Positions 44,416 to 56,223 of a DNA stretch of 64,000 nucleotides are shown piece by piece (the first letter of the stretch is position 1; every line of letters begins with the position of its first letter). A model generated the notes under the pieces. That model was given only the letters and a program-made list of their open reading frames with translations. It did not search any database and was not told the origin of the DNA. Source of the stretch: Adineta vaga (taxonomy: Eukaryota; Rotifera); the NCBI GenBank assembly GCA_021613535.1, contig CP075493.1:14074001-14138000 (forward strand), read 5' to 3'. The position numbers and the translations under genes are program-made.

Positions 44416-47400
44416 GGGGATCGGTTGATGGCGACGATCCTTGTGGAGCTCAAAAGTCATCATCATCGACAACAACATCAACATCATCACTTACCACAAC
44501 AACATCATCACTTACCACAACAGCATCAACAAGTGCGACATACAATCCAATCTTCGTCAAAATCTTATGCAATAATACTCTACAAAAAGCACTAATCGAT
44601 ACAGAATCGGCCATCACAATAATTCACAAACGCTTACTAAACAAGATCCCATACAAACAATTTATACCACGAACAAAAAATCATTTATCAGCAAGTTCCT
44701 CAGCAGTGAACGTCATCGGCGAAGTATCATTATTCATCAACATTAGTGGAATTACAACACAAGTTACAGCTGATGTAGCAACAGATCTCGTCACAAATTT
44801 AATACTTAGTAGCGATTGGATTCAAACAAACAATGTTTATATTCTTACACCAGAAAAACGTATTATGATCAAAAACCAAGGCAGAGAAGTATCAACTCCC
44901 TTTATTAAACCACCACTTTTGAATTTTTCAGCAACTCTGATTAACTGCATTACACTCTCCCCATTTTCAGAACATGTCGTCGAAGCACAATTACAACAAA
45001 GAAATCTATCCGATGCATTATTTGAACCAAATCCTCGACTACAACATAAAGCATTATTTACAGCATGTACACTTCTTAATGTCAAAGATGGAAAAGTTAA
45101 TATTAGTATCATCAATGCAACGAATCGACAACAAACGCTTTCTGAAGGAACGAAGATTGGTGTGGTCACACAAGTATCAACTGCAGTTAGTCTTATTATA
45201 CCATCAAATTATTCTCAAGAACGCATTCCGCAAGGAAAAGAAGCGAACGAAATACAAGATCCACAATCAGGAAACCTACGAACATCAACAGTAGAAGACA
45301 GTGAACATCGGTGTCGAAGTTGTTCGCAACGATTTGTCACAAAAAATGATTTATTTCACCATCTTAGGGAACAATGTTATCCAGATGAAATACGAGAACA
45401 AATTAAAAAACTAACCGAACACATCGCTAATGATAAACAACGAAATCAAATTACAACTATCCTTTGGAAATATGGCAAATTATTTGACATTAGACAACCG
45501 TCAAAAATCGACATAACTTTGAAAAATGCAATTGATACTGGAACTCATCGACCAATACATACACCACCATACCAAAAATCGAATAAAGATCAAGAAGTTC
45601 TCGTTGAAGAAACACAAAAATTATTACAAAATGATATTATTGAACATTCAACTTCTCCATGGTCTTCCCCTGTAGTATTAGTAAAGAAGAAAGATGGAAC
45701 AACAAGATTTTGTGTTGATTACCGTCGACTCAATCAAATTACAACAAAAGATGCGTTTCCATTGCCAAGAATTGATGATATTTATGATCAATTAACAAAA
45801 GCAACATATTTCAGCAAATTCAATTTCAAGGCAGGTTATTTCCAAGTACCATTAGACAAATCAGATCGATCAAAAACGGCATTCTCGACTCGCGATGGAC
45901 ATTTTCAATTTAAAGTATTACCACAAGGATTAACCAATGGACCACCAACATTTCAACAAATTGTAAATCAAATATTAGATCCAAATCGGTGGAAACATAT
46001 GTTAGCATACATCGATGACATCATTATATATTCACGAACATTTCCTGAACATGCACAACACATTGAAGAAGTATGCTCATTATTGAACGACGTAAACTTC
46101 AAATTAAACATTGTCAAATGTGAGATAGCAAAACCAGAAATATTATTCCTTGGGCACATTATCGAAGCAGGTACAATTAAACCAGATCCCGAAAATATTC
46201 GTGGTTTAGCAGACGCTCGAGAACCAACATCTGCAGAAGAAGCATTTAGATTCGTCAAAGCTGCAGAATATTATCGAAAGTTCATCTCGAAATTCTCCAT
46301 CATCGCTGCACCACTTCATAAATATTCACCAACAACATTACAACAACAACAGAAAGGAAACAAGAAATTAAAATTTGAATTATCAGTAGAAGCAAGAACA
46401 GCATTCCATCGACTCAAGCACATATTAACAACTGATCTTATTCTCAATTTACCTGATGATAATATGCCATTTAAATTACAAACCGATGCATGTGTCGATG
46501 GAATAGGTGCAGTGCTATTACAAATTACTCCAAGTGGTGATCGACCATTAGCATGCATGTCCAAAAAATTAACTAAAACACAACTTAACTGGCCCACAAT
46601 TGAGCAAGAATGTTATGCAATTGTTCAAGCTGTTGAGAAATGGGACAAATATTTACGTGGACATGAATTTATACTTGAAACAGACCATGAACCATTAGTT
46701 AATTTTTCAAACAAAGAACAGTTGAACAAAAGATGTAAACGTTGGAGATTACGATTAGCTGAATATCGCTTCAAGGTGACACATATAGAAAGCAAGAAAA
46801 ACAACATGGCAGATTATCTATCTCGATCACCGGTGGAAGAGGCACAAGAAGATAATGATGATAAAATTAGTTATGAAACAAAATCAACACAAACTGAAAC
46901 ATCATCACCTTTGATAATAACAGCTATTACACGAGCTCAAGCAAAATTACAGAAACCAAATGAGCTCATCCCAGACGGGAAAGAAGCGAAAGATCCATCG
47001 AACGATGATCCGAATAAGATCGTTCCGTTCGATATGGGTAACTTAATGAAACAACAAGAAGAAGATGACATGGTTAAGAGAATTAAAATGAATCTGAAGA
47101 AACACGAACAATATATAATTCAAGATGGAATATTATTCCGAAAACAAAATCCACCACTTCCATCAACAGTACCATTCGTTCCGCAAGGGAGGATGCGTGC
47201 TGATATTTTAAAAATTTATCATGATACACCTGGTAACGGTGCTCATTTCGGTCGTGATAAAACGACAAGAAAAATACACGAACGTTACTATTGGCCAACA
47301 ATGTTAGCAGATATTAAAAATCATATAAATTCATGTTTACCATGTGCACAGAACAATCATCGTCGTCAAAAACCACCAGGCAAATTACAACCAATACCAC

Positions 47401-48259
47401 CACCCGATGGAATATGGAAGTTACTAAGCATGGACTTTCATAGTCCAATAAATCCAACATCACGACGAGACAATCGATACATCAATCATTAACAGACGTC
47501 CTATCAAAATTCGTTATAGCAAAAGCAGTACGTGATTGTTCAGCAAAAACAACAGTTGATTTCCTTACCAACGATGTTATCTTGAAATATGGAACATCAA
47601 CATGCATTTTAACTGATAATGGTACTCACTTCACAGCAGAAACAACGAACAATTTACTCACGAAACTTGGTGTCACTCATTTATATACAACAGCTTATCA
47701 TCCACAAACAAATGGACAAATTGAACGTTTTAATGCAACAATGGATGGGAAAATAGCATCATTATGCAATGATCAGCGTACAGATTGGGATGAAATGTTA
47801 CAATTTGTTACATTTAATTACAATACATCCGTACATGCAACAACAAAACATACACCATTTGAAATGATGCACGGTCGACAAGCTAGTCTTCCATTCGATC
47901 AACAACGGACACTTATTTCACTTACAAACGACACTGAACATGGAGAAAAACTTCGAAATTACCTTGAAAAACTAACAGATGATGCACGAAAAAACATTCA
48001 AAAATCTCAGTAACAATATAAGACTCGATATGATCAACATCGACAAGAATTATCAATCCAAATTAATGATTTAGTCCTGATTAAAACCAGAAATTTTCGA
48101 AACAAATTCGATGTTAGGTACGAAGGTCCATTTCGAATGATCGAACAATTAGGAAGAAAATCATTCATTGTACAACATGCGAAGAAAACAACATTAACAA
48201 AACAAGTTACGATGGATGTCATCGTTCCACTAGTGGAGCGGTGGAATCTATGTGATTAA
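44404..48259 (+). pseudogene. pol: pol: protease, reverse transcriptase, RNase H, integrase (damaged)
   Basis: Entered by -1 frameshift. The protease site reads LIDTESA: Glu (44604-44606) replaces the near-invariant Gly of DTG. A C2HC zinc-finger-like motif (CRSCSQRF ... HHLREQC, about 45310-45378) lies between protease and RT. RT has VLVKKKDGTTRFCVDYRRL and the YIDD box, but the motif-A catalytic Asp is Asn (codon 45822-45824, FNF instead of LDL-like). RNase H starts QTDACVDGIGAV. Integrase has its HHCC finger (HDTPGNGAH, CLPC), then loses frame near 47485-47495. It resumes in another frame with TDNGTHF and QIERFN, meets TAA at 48011-48013 and ends at 48259. At least four lesions make this copy non-autonomous. 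Confidence 0.88.
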
Positions 48260-48819
48260 ACACATCCCAATAGGGAAAGGTGTGAATCGACTATAATAAG
48301 AATTAATCGAATGAAAATGGTCAATTGTACTTATTTGATTAAAATATTTGAATTTGATTTAGCAGTTCATATCGGGGAGATAGGTTTCCCCTTCTCACTG
48401 ATAAGATGAGGCTATCAAAGACATATATACATCATAATCATATATGTATAAGCGACATCTATTTTTTTCTCTTCATATGAACATTTAATCGATATATCAT
48501 TGCGATCACGCGCGGACGACATGATACGACGGATGATTCAGATGGACGAAGTCGATTACCTTACAGGAACACGACACGGTCGATCTCACCACATCACAGA
48601 ACAGGAAAGAAAAAGATGTAAACAAGATCATATAGTCATGCCACTTACATCTATACGCGTACACGAAGACGCGAACATATATATGTACGAATACATATAT
48701 AATCGACAGGAAGGAAAGAAAAAGAAAAGAAAAACAGGAATAAAAAATCCAGGCCAACGAAAATAGAATAAAGAAAAACCTAACCTTTAACCGAATCTTA
48801 GTGCATTTTAGAAACGAAG
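48260..48819 (+). other. Region between pol and ORF3
   Basis: Contains a 3'-flank-like stretch and an ORF at 48500-48766 (MDEVDYLTG, then a Lys/Arg-rich tail). The latter may be the 5' part of a spliced ORF3 transcript; unproven. Confidence 0.35.
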
Positions 48820-50146
48820 ATGTCTAGACATACATGCAATAACGACAACAACTGGAATGAAACTCGAAAACCAACATCGAAAACGCTAGCAGACAGAAGG
48901 AAAAATGCTAGAAGGATGGAAAAAAATGAACGATTACGAGAACAATATCCTCAATATCGTCCAGCAACAAACGTCAACATCATCCACATCCATCATCGAA
49001 CCAACATCCACATCATCGAACAACTGATAGGTCGAGCAAAAGAAACACCGATATACAATCGACACTGAATCACAATCAAGTCAATCTGGTAATATAGGTC
49101 CATTGGTCCAAATCGAAATGGTGCATTCATGTGATTATTCAACAGTGTTATTGCTCGAAACTTTCCATTTTCCAGATGCAAATTCATCTATGATGGACAA
49201 AATAAAGCAATTATGGTCAATCATCTTCAACTCCGGCAACACGATCATCACCTGGGGTACAATCAGCAATGAATTTAAAGATTTTCATCGATTCGAACGG
49301 ATGAAGATAGGTAAGATCATACGAAAAAATTTACAAGCTTTATTTCAGGATCATCAAGATGAAGAAATCACGCATCTCGAAAGGGAAAGTCGTGAAATGA
49401 AAACCGGAGTATCGTATGATATACCTGGTTATGCTGATTATAATGATGATGATGATGATGACGAAAATGCAAAGAAAATCAAATATTCATTAAAAACAGC
49501 CGTTGAAATGACATTAAAACGATTTATCGACAAATCATTAACACGAAATTCATGGGGTTGTGGTTTGGATTGGGAATTAGGTACATGGCGATGGAAAACA
49601 TTTCAAACAAAATATTATGATATGCAATTAGAAAAACAAACTCGGTTAGATTTGATAAATTATGCTTCATATGATTGTACCTCGGTTACCGAAATCTATT
49701 CGATTATATATCCCGGACGGGCACAGCAAATTACTAATCAACAACAAACAACAACATTCATAGATCGAAATTCAACACCAAAAACCACATCGACAAACCA
49801 TTATTATCAGGATGGCATTTCAGATGTAAGTGATGATGAAATTGAATTATTTGCATCACAAACACAACACATTAATGATCAAGAACTTGAACTAAATGTT
49901 AATCCTGAACCAACAAAAAGAATTAAAACCATTAATAATTATATCGATGATATGGTTAATATTAGTGAAGATGAATTAATCGAAATTCTCAAACCAAAAT
50001 TCGATCCAAAACCACAACAACAAACAACCACCATAAGATTAATCAAACAAGAAAAACAAAAGAAAAAGAACGAAAAGCTCAAATGGAAACGAAAATATCA
50101 ACCGAATTTCCAAAATTACATTATTCGTCCAATATACAATCGGTAA
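48820..50146 (+). CDS. ORF3: DEDDy-type 3'-5' exonuclease-like protein (start and splicing uncertain)
   Basis: An accessory ORF of the retrotransposon. A basic N-terminal ORF (48820-49068) is out of frame with the main one, which is open from 49031 to 50146. The main frame contains the exonuclease motifs in order: TIDTES (ExoI DxE, about 49058-49075), then a helix and ITWGTISNEFKDF (ExoII region, about 49247-49290), and INYASYDCTSVTEI (ExoIII YxxxD-like, about 49658-49700). The C-terminus is acidic then strongly basic. TGA-TAG at 49025-49030 precedes the motif-bearing frame; CTGATAG there could be a splice acceptor or a frameshift scar. DEDDy ORF3s have been described in bdelloid LTR retrotransposons and Athena elements. 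Possible role: 3'-end processing of RNA or DNA. Confidence 0.68.
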
Positions 50147-50669
50147 GATTATATGAAGATCAGAGCTCAAATGGTGGAAGATAAGATATACACCAGCCAC
50201 TTCCAAAACATCGATAGAAGAAGGGGTCAGGTGAAAATTGGATTTAGATCAAGTGAAGAAAAAGAAGAAGCAAAATTAAAAATGAAAATAAATTATTTCT
50301 CACGAGAACAATTCTACGCTAGATGGTAAAAAAAAACAAAAACAAACAAACAAATATGTACGGAAAAACAAATGGAAAAATTGAATGGAATAGACAACAA
50401 CAGCGCCAACTACAAATTCTACTAAGTAAAATTTTTCATTAGTAAATACATTTTCTACTTGAAGTGACTCATCACATTTACAAGAATATTCACAATCAAC
50501 AACATCTTACTACAACAATCAGCTCATCAATGTTTAACCTTCATCATCGATAGATATGGTTCACAATATCATCACATCTGGCTTATCAATCAATCGTACA
50601 AATTAACATTAGTACAAATTTAAATGGAAATTAAATATTTTTCATTGACATGAACTAACACATTACAAA
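50147..50669 (+). other. Non-coding interval in the LTR element
   Basis: A-rich sequence with no gene recognised after ORF3. Confidence 0.4.
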
Positions 50670-51291
50670 TCAACGATGAATCAAGAATTAATATCATATA
50701 AAGGATAAACAGAATTAATTCCATATAATATTCCATCGAATTCAACATATTTAACAAATGAAAAAGATTTACACAATCAAATGATTTAACCAATATTCCA
50801 TGGAAAATCTTGATTACTCAGCTATAATGAAATAAATGGAAGAATAAATTCGTTTCAATTAAATCATTTTTTTCCTCATCATCGAAATGTTAATGATAGT
50901 TCATCAACAACAATTATTCTTTTTGGAGAAGAACTCGGTCTTGATTATAATTCAAATCGTTCAATAGTATGGAAATCAAATAAACCATCAGATGGATTTT
51001 CAAATTGTACAACAAATGGTAATCCACGATTATCTTCATTATTTAATATTAAATCATTTCAAACAAATGTTAAACAGAGAAACAACTGATGGAAATCCAA
51101 ATAAATAGTTATTAGAATTATTTGAATATTTAACAAAATTACGTGAAGAAGATTCATTTCTTTATGGTTTGTAAAAAAATAATATTCCGAAGAATTGAAT
51201 TTATTTTGGTCTATAAGAGAATGTTCTGGTTCATGTAGTAATCTTATTTTCATTAATTTCAATAATGAAGATGAAGATTTACCAAGTGAAT
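50670..51291 (+). pseudogene. Degraded GH13 alpha-amylase/SLC3 heavy-chain-like fragment inside the LTR element
   Basis: Broken reading frames spell a recognisable GH13 C-terminal half: TIILFGEELGLDYN (the YYGEEIG-like loop), SDGFSNC and NPRL. After a frame change comes LFEYLTKLREEDSFLYG, and later WSIRECSGSCSNLIFINFN. This order is that of maltase-like GH13 proteins and of the SLC3/rBAT heavy chains of amino-acid transporters. Several stops and at least two frame changes make it non-functional. It ends where the MULE begins. It probably represents host sequence captured by, or inserted into, the retrotransposon. Confidence 0.55.
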
Positions 51292-51382
51292 ACAGTCAAG
51301 AATGTCCTTCAGAAAATGTCCTTGGGTTTTGGTCCTTTGGAAAATGTCCTCTAGACAAAATGTCCTTGCAAAAATGTCCTTA
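51292..51382 (+). repeat. MULE left terminal inverted repeat
   Basis: Five spaced TGTCCTT/GGTCCTT sub-repeats; the first 18 bases match the inverted right end exactly. Confidence 0.75.
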
Positions 51383-51475
51383 AAAATCTTTCTCTTCTTA
51401 AATAAAGTAAACTACTCAGGTAAAATTATTGATAATGGAAATTAATTAAAAAAGAACGTTTAAAATTTTATAGAT

Positions 51476-53292
51476 TTAATTATTCAGCACAAAAAAGGAA
51501 AGTTTTTCCAATAATTCTTGTACTGTAATTGTGTTGTTTTTAAATTGATTATATAGTTCGTTGGTTCGATCTTCAGCTATTCTTGTTACTAATCGTTTTG
51601 TACGTGGACATACTCCGCAATTAATTTGAATGATCATACTATGGATAATATCCACTTCTTTTCGAATGGCATCGATAAAATACCAAATGTTGGGTTGGCA
51701 TTTTTCCAAACGATTAGCAAACCTGTTGTTGTATCCTAAAAAAGCATCCGTTAATTAGAAATTTGTAATTAATATAGTTTTTTTAACCTACCTTCGCTGA
51801 AATTATTCGTTCTATCAGGAATATCAAATACATTCCATATCGAGATTCGTTGTAACCAGTATTTACTGAAGTACTTGAAGAATGGTGCTAATGTATCACG
51901 TTCATCTTCACTTAAATCATTTTGTAGACCATCGAATAATGCTGAAACAAAATTTGCAGGTACTAAAGCCAGTGCCATCATTCGACGAATAACATTACGA
52001 ATCATCATATTGTCCAAATAAACAGATGCTAGTCCACATGATTGAACATTCCTATAAACAGCCTTCGCGAAATGGAAAAAACACCCTTTTTGAAGTGTTC
52101 TCTGTAAACTAGAAAAAAAACAAATTTTTAAAAGAACTTCTGACAGTTTTGTTAATCGTCACGTATTACACACCTCAAGACTAATTGCTTTTGCGAGACC
52201 TGGTTGAAAGTCAGTCATAATTATTTTAGGATCAAACTTCTTGTTCAATCGTTCTGCTTCATTAAACAATACGTTGAACAGGTGGATATACGTGGGTGCT
52301 TTCCGATCAGATAACAATGCATATAATACTGGCACACCTATTTCAAAATAGACATTAATATAACAAGTAAGTGATGTATTAAACCTAGCTTACATGAACC
52401 ATGAAGAAATGCTAGAATTATAAAGACTTGCTCGAAGTGCGGTGGTGAGGTACTAAACGTACAGTCCATATGAAGCTTTTGACTGTTGAACAATACGTTC
52501 AATTGAATATCTGAGGACCAAATCAACATCCGTCCCTCAGATCGCATATGTCCCGATTGTTTTAGTTGAAATTTAAGATCGTTACTATCATATAATATCA
52601 GACGATCTTTATCACAATAATCCTTTGTGAACGTTTCTGGTATGAATAAGGATGATGATTGTGGTACTGGAGGAGTTGCTTTACGACGTTGATGCATTAA
52701 ATTGTGACCTAAAACGATGATTAAAAGGAAACACATAGTTTAATTTGTTGTGTAGATAGAGAGGAGATATCACACCTAAATTGTTAATACGAGGCAAAAC
52801 TGCTAAGGCTTCACCTGTCAACAACGCTTCTCGTATTTCTTGTTCAGCAATTTTCTGTAATGGTGTTGCTTCATTTTCGGCCCTTTTTCGCATAGCTTCT
52901 CGTAAATTTCGTACTTCAGTTGCAGATGGATTTGGCAAATGAGAATGAACAGATGATTTTGCACCATAACGTATAAATTCATTTTCAACAGTTGTATGTG
53001 CAATTACACGACATGCTCTGTTAGCACATCGGCAAAACTTCTTAGTTCGGTCTTTACTATGATCCTTCAGCTGAAATTGATAACCTTCAGTGTCCAACAT
53101 CATCTTTCGTTTATTTGACACTGTTTTATTAATGACGGGTTTTGGTAAATCAGTCAATGACGATAAGGATGAATGTTCAGTTAGTGATGAAGAAGAAGAT
53201 GATGATGAATATTCAGTTGATGACGATGACGAGGATGATGAAGATAACCATGATATATCATCATCCATCATTGTTACTTCTTCAGTAGCCAT
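51476..53292 (-). CDS. MULE transposase with FLYWCH-type zinc finger, five exons
   Basis: CDS complement(join(51476..51735, 51792..52108, 52172..52328, 52394..52708, 52776..53292)), 521 residues; all four introns are 56-67 nt and in phase. After a poly-Ser/acidic head comes a FLYWCH-like finger: YQFQLKDH, FCRCANRACRVIAHT and SVHSHLPNPSATE give C-x4-C and H-x-H. The DDE core follows: first Asp in MDCTFSTSPPHFEQVF, second in IIMTDFQPGLAKAI, then GCFFHFAKAVYRNVQ. The C-terminal RTNNFSEGYNNRFANRL (the NN-x-x-EG pattern) is typical of MULEs. No internal stops, so the protein appears potentially active, in contrast to the surrounding retrotransposon. Confidence 0.85.
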
Positions 53293-53540
53293 TTCGAAAA
53301 TAATTCGTTTGACTTTATTCTTTTCTTCTATGTATTAATTAAGCAACCAATCCCAATCCTCAGAGTTTTTCTCTCTAAGTTGGTTCATTTTACACGTAGA
53401 ATAAATTATATTTTAATATAGGTCGAATACGTATGTATATACACTCAGTCTAGAGCGTACTCTCATCTATACTCAAAACATCATATATACACAAGCATAA
53501 TAAATTAGTTCAAAAATATTTTTTATAGATGAAGAAATTT

Positions 53541-53690
53541 TCCACAGGAAATTTTCCAAAGGACATTTTTCAGAGGACATTTTCTAAAAGACAAGAAACT
53601 TAAGGACCTTTTGTCCGAGGACCAGATCCCAAGGACATTTTTGCAAGGACATTTTTGCAAGGACAGATTCTAAAGGACATTCTTGACTGT
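53541..53690 (-). repeat. MULE right terminal inverted repeat with tandem sub-repeats
   Basis: Nine or so AAGGACATTTTT-like units in various states, for example at 53566-53582, 53630-53655 and 53672-53684. The outer 18 bases are the inverse of the left end. Confidence 0.75.
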
Positions 53691-53837
53691 CACCTATCAA
53701 GTTATCATTATGTAAACTAATAACTTTTCCTTTCTGTCGACTCTGTGAACTTTTTCTCATGTTTTTTGTCATGGTTCTTTTCCTCACACTGTTTCATAGT
53801 TTGGTGTGCGGACACACCACTTCATGAGGGAAGGGCG
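53691..53837 (+). other. 3' untranslated end of the LTR element with polypurine tract
   Basis: The purine-rich GAGGGAAGGGCG at about 53826-53837 abuts the 3' LTR, as a plus-strand primer should. Confidence 0.75.
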
Positions 53838-53982
53838 TGTTAACGATATAAACCTTCGACAGATTTACTTTCGTCTTTGTTCTCTCTCTCTCGCTCTTCT
53901 TTCTATATAAGGTGATGTATTTTCTCTTTTTGATATGATTAATTCTGAATAAACAAGAAGTCGCTCGACTAGCGAGCTAACA
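53838..53982 (+). repeat. 3' LTR (145 bp)
   Basis: Nearly identical to the 5' LTR. It is shorter in the CT microsatellite and has a few substitutions (for example CCTTCGACAGATTT versus CCCTCGACAGAATT). Followed by the ATATT target duplication. Confidence 0.93.
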
Positions 53983-54273
53983 ATATTCTATAGTTCCTTC
54001 TCAATATTATTGATTGTCTTCATTTTCTAATTAATAAAAGAGACAAAACTGACTTTAACGTGTCAGATATCTTTCGAAGCTGGATTTAATATAATATTTT
54101 ATAAAATTTATGTTCAAAATGTTAATGAAATCTTCTCTGGTTTTAATCTTTCCCAGAAGGGATCAAGTGACATGACAAAATCTTGTTTCTCAAAGATGAT
54201 AAACTCATTCTGACAGAAATATAAGTCAATTTAATATACTAAATATTTGAGAATTGCTTGAAAATATTTTCCG

Positions 54274-54561
54274 GTGCTTTATATATACAAATATACATTG
54301 AAAGACAATAACTTCCAAGTGGTTGCGTCACAAATCTTCTCTCGTAAAATTATGTCGTATTATATGTGCTTTAGTCTATATACAATCCATTTAATTATCT
54401 TTTTCTTTTCAGGCATAGAACTACATATAAAAGACTCAGAGAGTAAAGATTTCGTTGAGAGAAAAGCAGAATGGGTTTATGTAGAAATATTAGAATTTTT
54501 ATGTTTAAGTATACTTTATTTTGCTTTATATATAGATCAATTATTCGAAGTTCTTAATTGA
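54274..54561 (+). CDS. Short ORF upstream of a GPCR, unidentified
   Basis: 95 codons. A pyrimidine-rich acceptor (TTTTCTTTTCAG, near 54403-54414) precedes the part GIELHIKDSESKDFVERK, which is followed by a hydrophobic helix. It could be a last exon of an unknown membrane protein or a small membrane ORF. No family recognised. Confidence 0.25.
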   Translation: MLYIYKYTLKDNNFQVVASQIFSRKIMSYYMCFSLYTIHLIIFFFSGIELHIKDSESKDFVERKAEWVYVEILEFLCLSILYFALYIDQLFEVLN

Positions 54562-54574
54562 AACTATTTTAATT

Positions 54575-55598
54575 ATGCTCGATAACGAAAATAAGAAAAT
54601 TGGCTTTCCACTTACTTTGTTGACAGTTATTGCTGGCATAGTTGGATGTTTAGTATCATGTATTGTTTTGATTTTAATTATTCATAATCTTTGTTATAAT
54701 CGTTCAAACCGCCAAGATAAAATAGTTCTTATTCTCTGTATTAATATATATATCTGGATATTCATGGTTTTGATAATATTTACTTCGATGAATATTAAAA
54801 CAATATTAGGCGATTTGTATGGACAAGATTTTGATTCATCAGGGTGTATATTCTTGGGGTATCTATCTATGGTTAGTGGCGGTCTTGTGTATATCACGTT
54901 CATCAATCAGGTAATTATTTCTTATATTTACAAATGAAAAATAATAAATATGTTTAGAAGAAAGAATGTAAAATGTTTTTTAGGCGTTTTTTCGTTTATG
55001 TCGTATTGTATATACTCAATACAGATGGCTTCAATTTTATTGGTTATATGTAATAATACCTCCCTTTCAAGTAATATTACTGTGTGTTTTACTGTGTCCT
55101 CTGCTTATTTGGGTTGATATCATTTATTTACCAACGGAAAATTATTGTTATTTTCATTTGTCAAATGTTCGTGTTGTTGCTTGGGCTGGATTTATTTGTT
55201 ACGGAATTCCTCTCCTGTGTTTATTGTTAATATATACTCGTATAACAATATATCTTCGTCAACAAACAAATAATCAAAGAATATCAATTAAACGACGACA
55301 AGAGCGAGATTTAGTTGCTATTCGTCGTATCTTTATTGTCTTCAGTATGTTGGCTACTCTTGGATTGCCGAATATCATTCTTTTAATAATGTTTTTCATG
55401 ACAGGTGAAGAACATCCTCTAAGTTTACGTATTGAATTTGTATCAATGACTATAAGTTTCGCAGCATTGACTGTAGGAATTGTTTTATCTACATCTCAAC
55501 TAAAAAAAATTATTTTCAAAAGAGGGCAACGAAATCAAGTGATACCTTTTAATGGCTCGTTGGCAGGATCAATTCCAATGAGAGCTATAAATACTTAG
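54575..55598 (+). CDS. Orphan rhodopsin-like GPCR, two exons
   Basis: CDS join(54575..54910, 54984..55598), 316 residues; 73-nt intron. TM1 is LTLLTVIAGIVGCLVSCIVLIL. TM3 ends at the exon join as INQ followed by AFFRLCRIVYTQYRW, so the DRY position reads LCR, a strongly altered motif. TM4-TM5 contain FQVILLCVLLCPLLIW and GFICYGIPLLCLLLIYTRI. ICL3 is basic (IKRRQERDLVAIRRIF). TM6/TM7 follow, and the protein ends in a short tail. Different in sequence from the other two GPCRs here. The FRLCR signature seems characteristic of its subfamily, but I cannot name it. Ligand unknown. Confidence 0.82.
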
Positions 55599-56223
55599 AA
55601 ATGAACTTCTTTTATGCTTATATGGCAATAATTTTATCGTGAAATTTCGATCTTTGCTCTAGCATTAATTAAAAATTGTCAATTGAATGCTTTTATTTAT
55701 TTATCTAAAATTTTGTTTCTATACAACTTTTTTTAAAATTTTCTTCGATGTTGTTTCAAAGAAAACCTAGTTGACGTCCGTATTTATCATTTGTTGTCTA
55801 TCTTCAAGAATAAAGGATTTTTGTTTATTAAAAAAAGAATCTTAAATAATCAGTTTTGCATAGATTAATAGAAAAAAATGTAATGCATTTTTGGTAAGAG
55901 TTTTTCATTGGATTTAATCTGTATAAGTTATTTTGATATATGGTAATGCTTGTCCATATCAATAAATAATGAATTCATCTTCTGCATCTGACTTTCGTTT
56001 TCTTTTTTTCATTATTTGCGAAATTAAATCCCACGACCATATCGATCCTAAAGGAACAGTTGAGCTTTAAAATGTTATAAAGACATAGTAACAGAAAAGA
56101 AATATTAGATTGGCAAGACATTTTTGACGTTTTTTTTAAGAATTTACTAGAACAGTCAAGACAGTTCTAGAAGTTTCTATAATAAGGGTATAGAAAGAGA
56201 GTACGAATATGTTCCGAATAACA
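55599..56223. other. Intergenic
   Basis: AT-rich; no gene seen. Confidence 0.4.

Larger units (their letters stand above)
51292..53690 (-). mobile_element. Nested MULE (Mutator-like) DNA transposon, about 2.4 kb
   Basis: Bounded by inverted repeats starting ACAGTCAAGAATGTCCTT (left) and, in reverse complement, at 53690 (right). The TIRs contain tandem AAAATGTCCTTG-type sub-repeats. Carries one spliced transposase gene on the minus strand. No clear 8-9 bp target duplication was found beside these limits, so the exact ends may be a few bases off. It interrupts the GH13-like fragment of the LTR element. Confidence 0.8.
42891..53982 (+). mobile_element. Ty3/Gypsy-type LTR retrotransposon, complete insertion with nested elements
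   Basis: An 11.1-kb element bounded by direct LTRs (42891-43047 and 53838-53982). It is flanked by a 5-bp target duplication ATATT (42886-42890 and 53983-53987). Order: LTR, primer-binding site, gag, pol (PR-RT-RNaseH-IN), ORF3 exonuclease, a degraded GH13-like fragment, a nested MULE, polypurine tract, LTR. RT before IN places it in the Gypsy order. The LTRs differ by a few substitutions and by length of a CT-rich microsatellite, so the insertion is not brand new. Gag and pol carry several lesions, described under their entries. Confidence 0.93.

Noticed and set aside
48500-48766. Possible envelope-like ORF in the LTR element
   Set aside because: No signal peptide, transmembrane helix or cysteine pattern; strongly basic and short.
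52818-53338. Plus-strand and shifted ORFs in the MULE
   Set aside because: Shadows of the poly-Ser/acidic head and FLYWCH exon of the transposase.
51283-53700. 9-bp target duplication of the MULE
   Set aside because: The bases flanking the TIRs (CAAGTGAAT and CACCTATCA) do not match convincingly.
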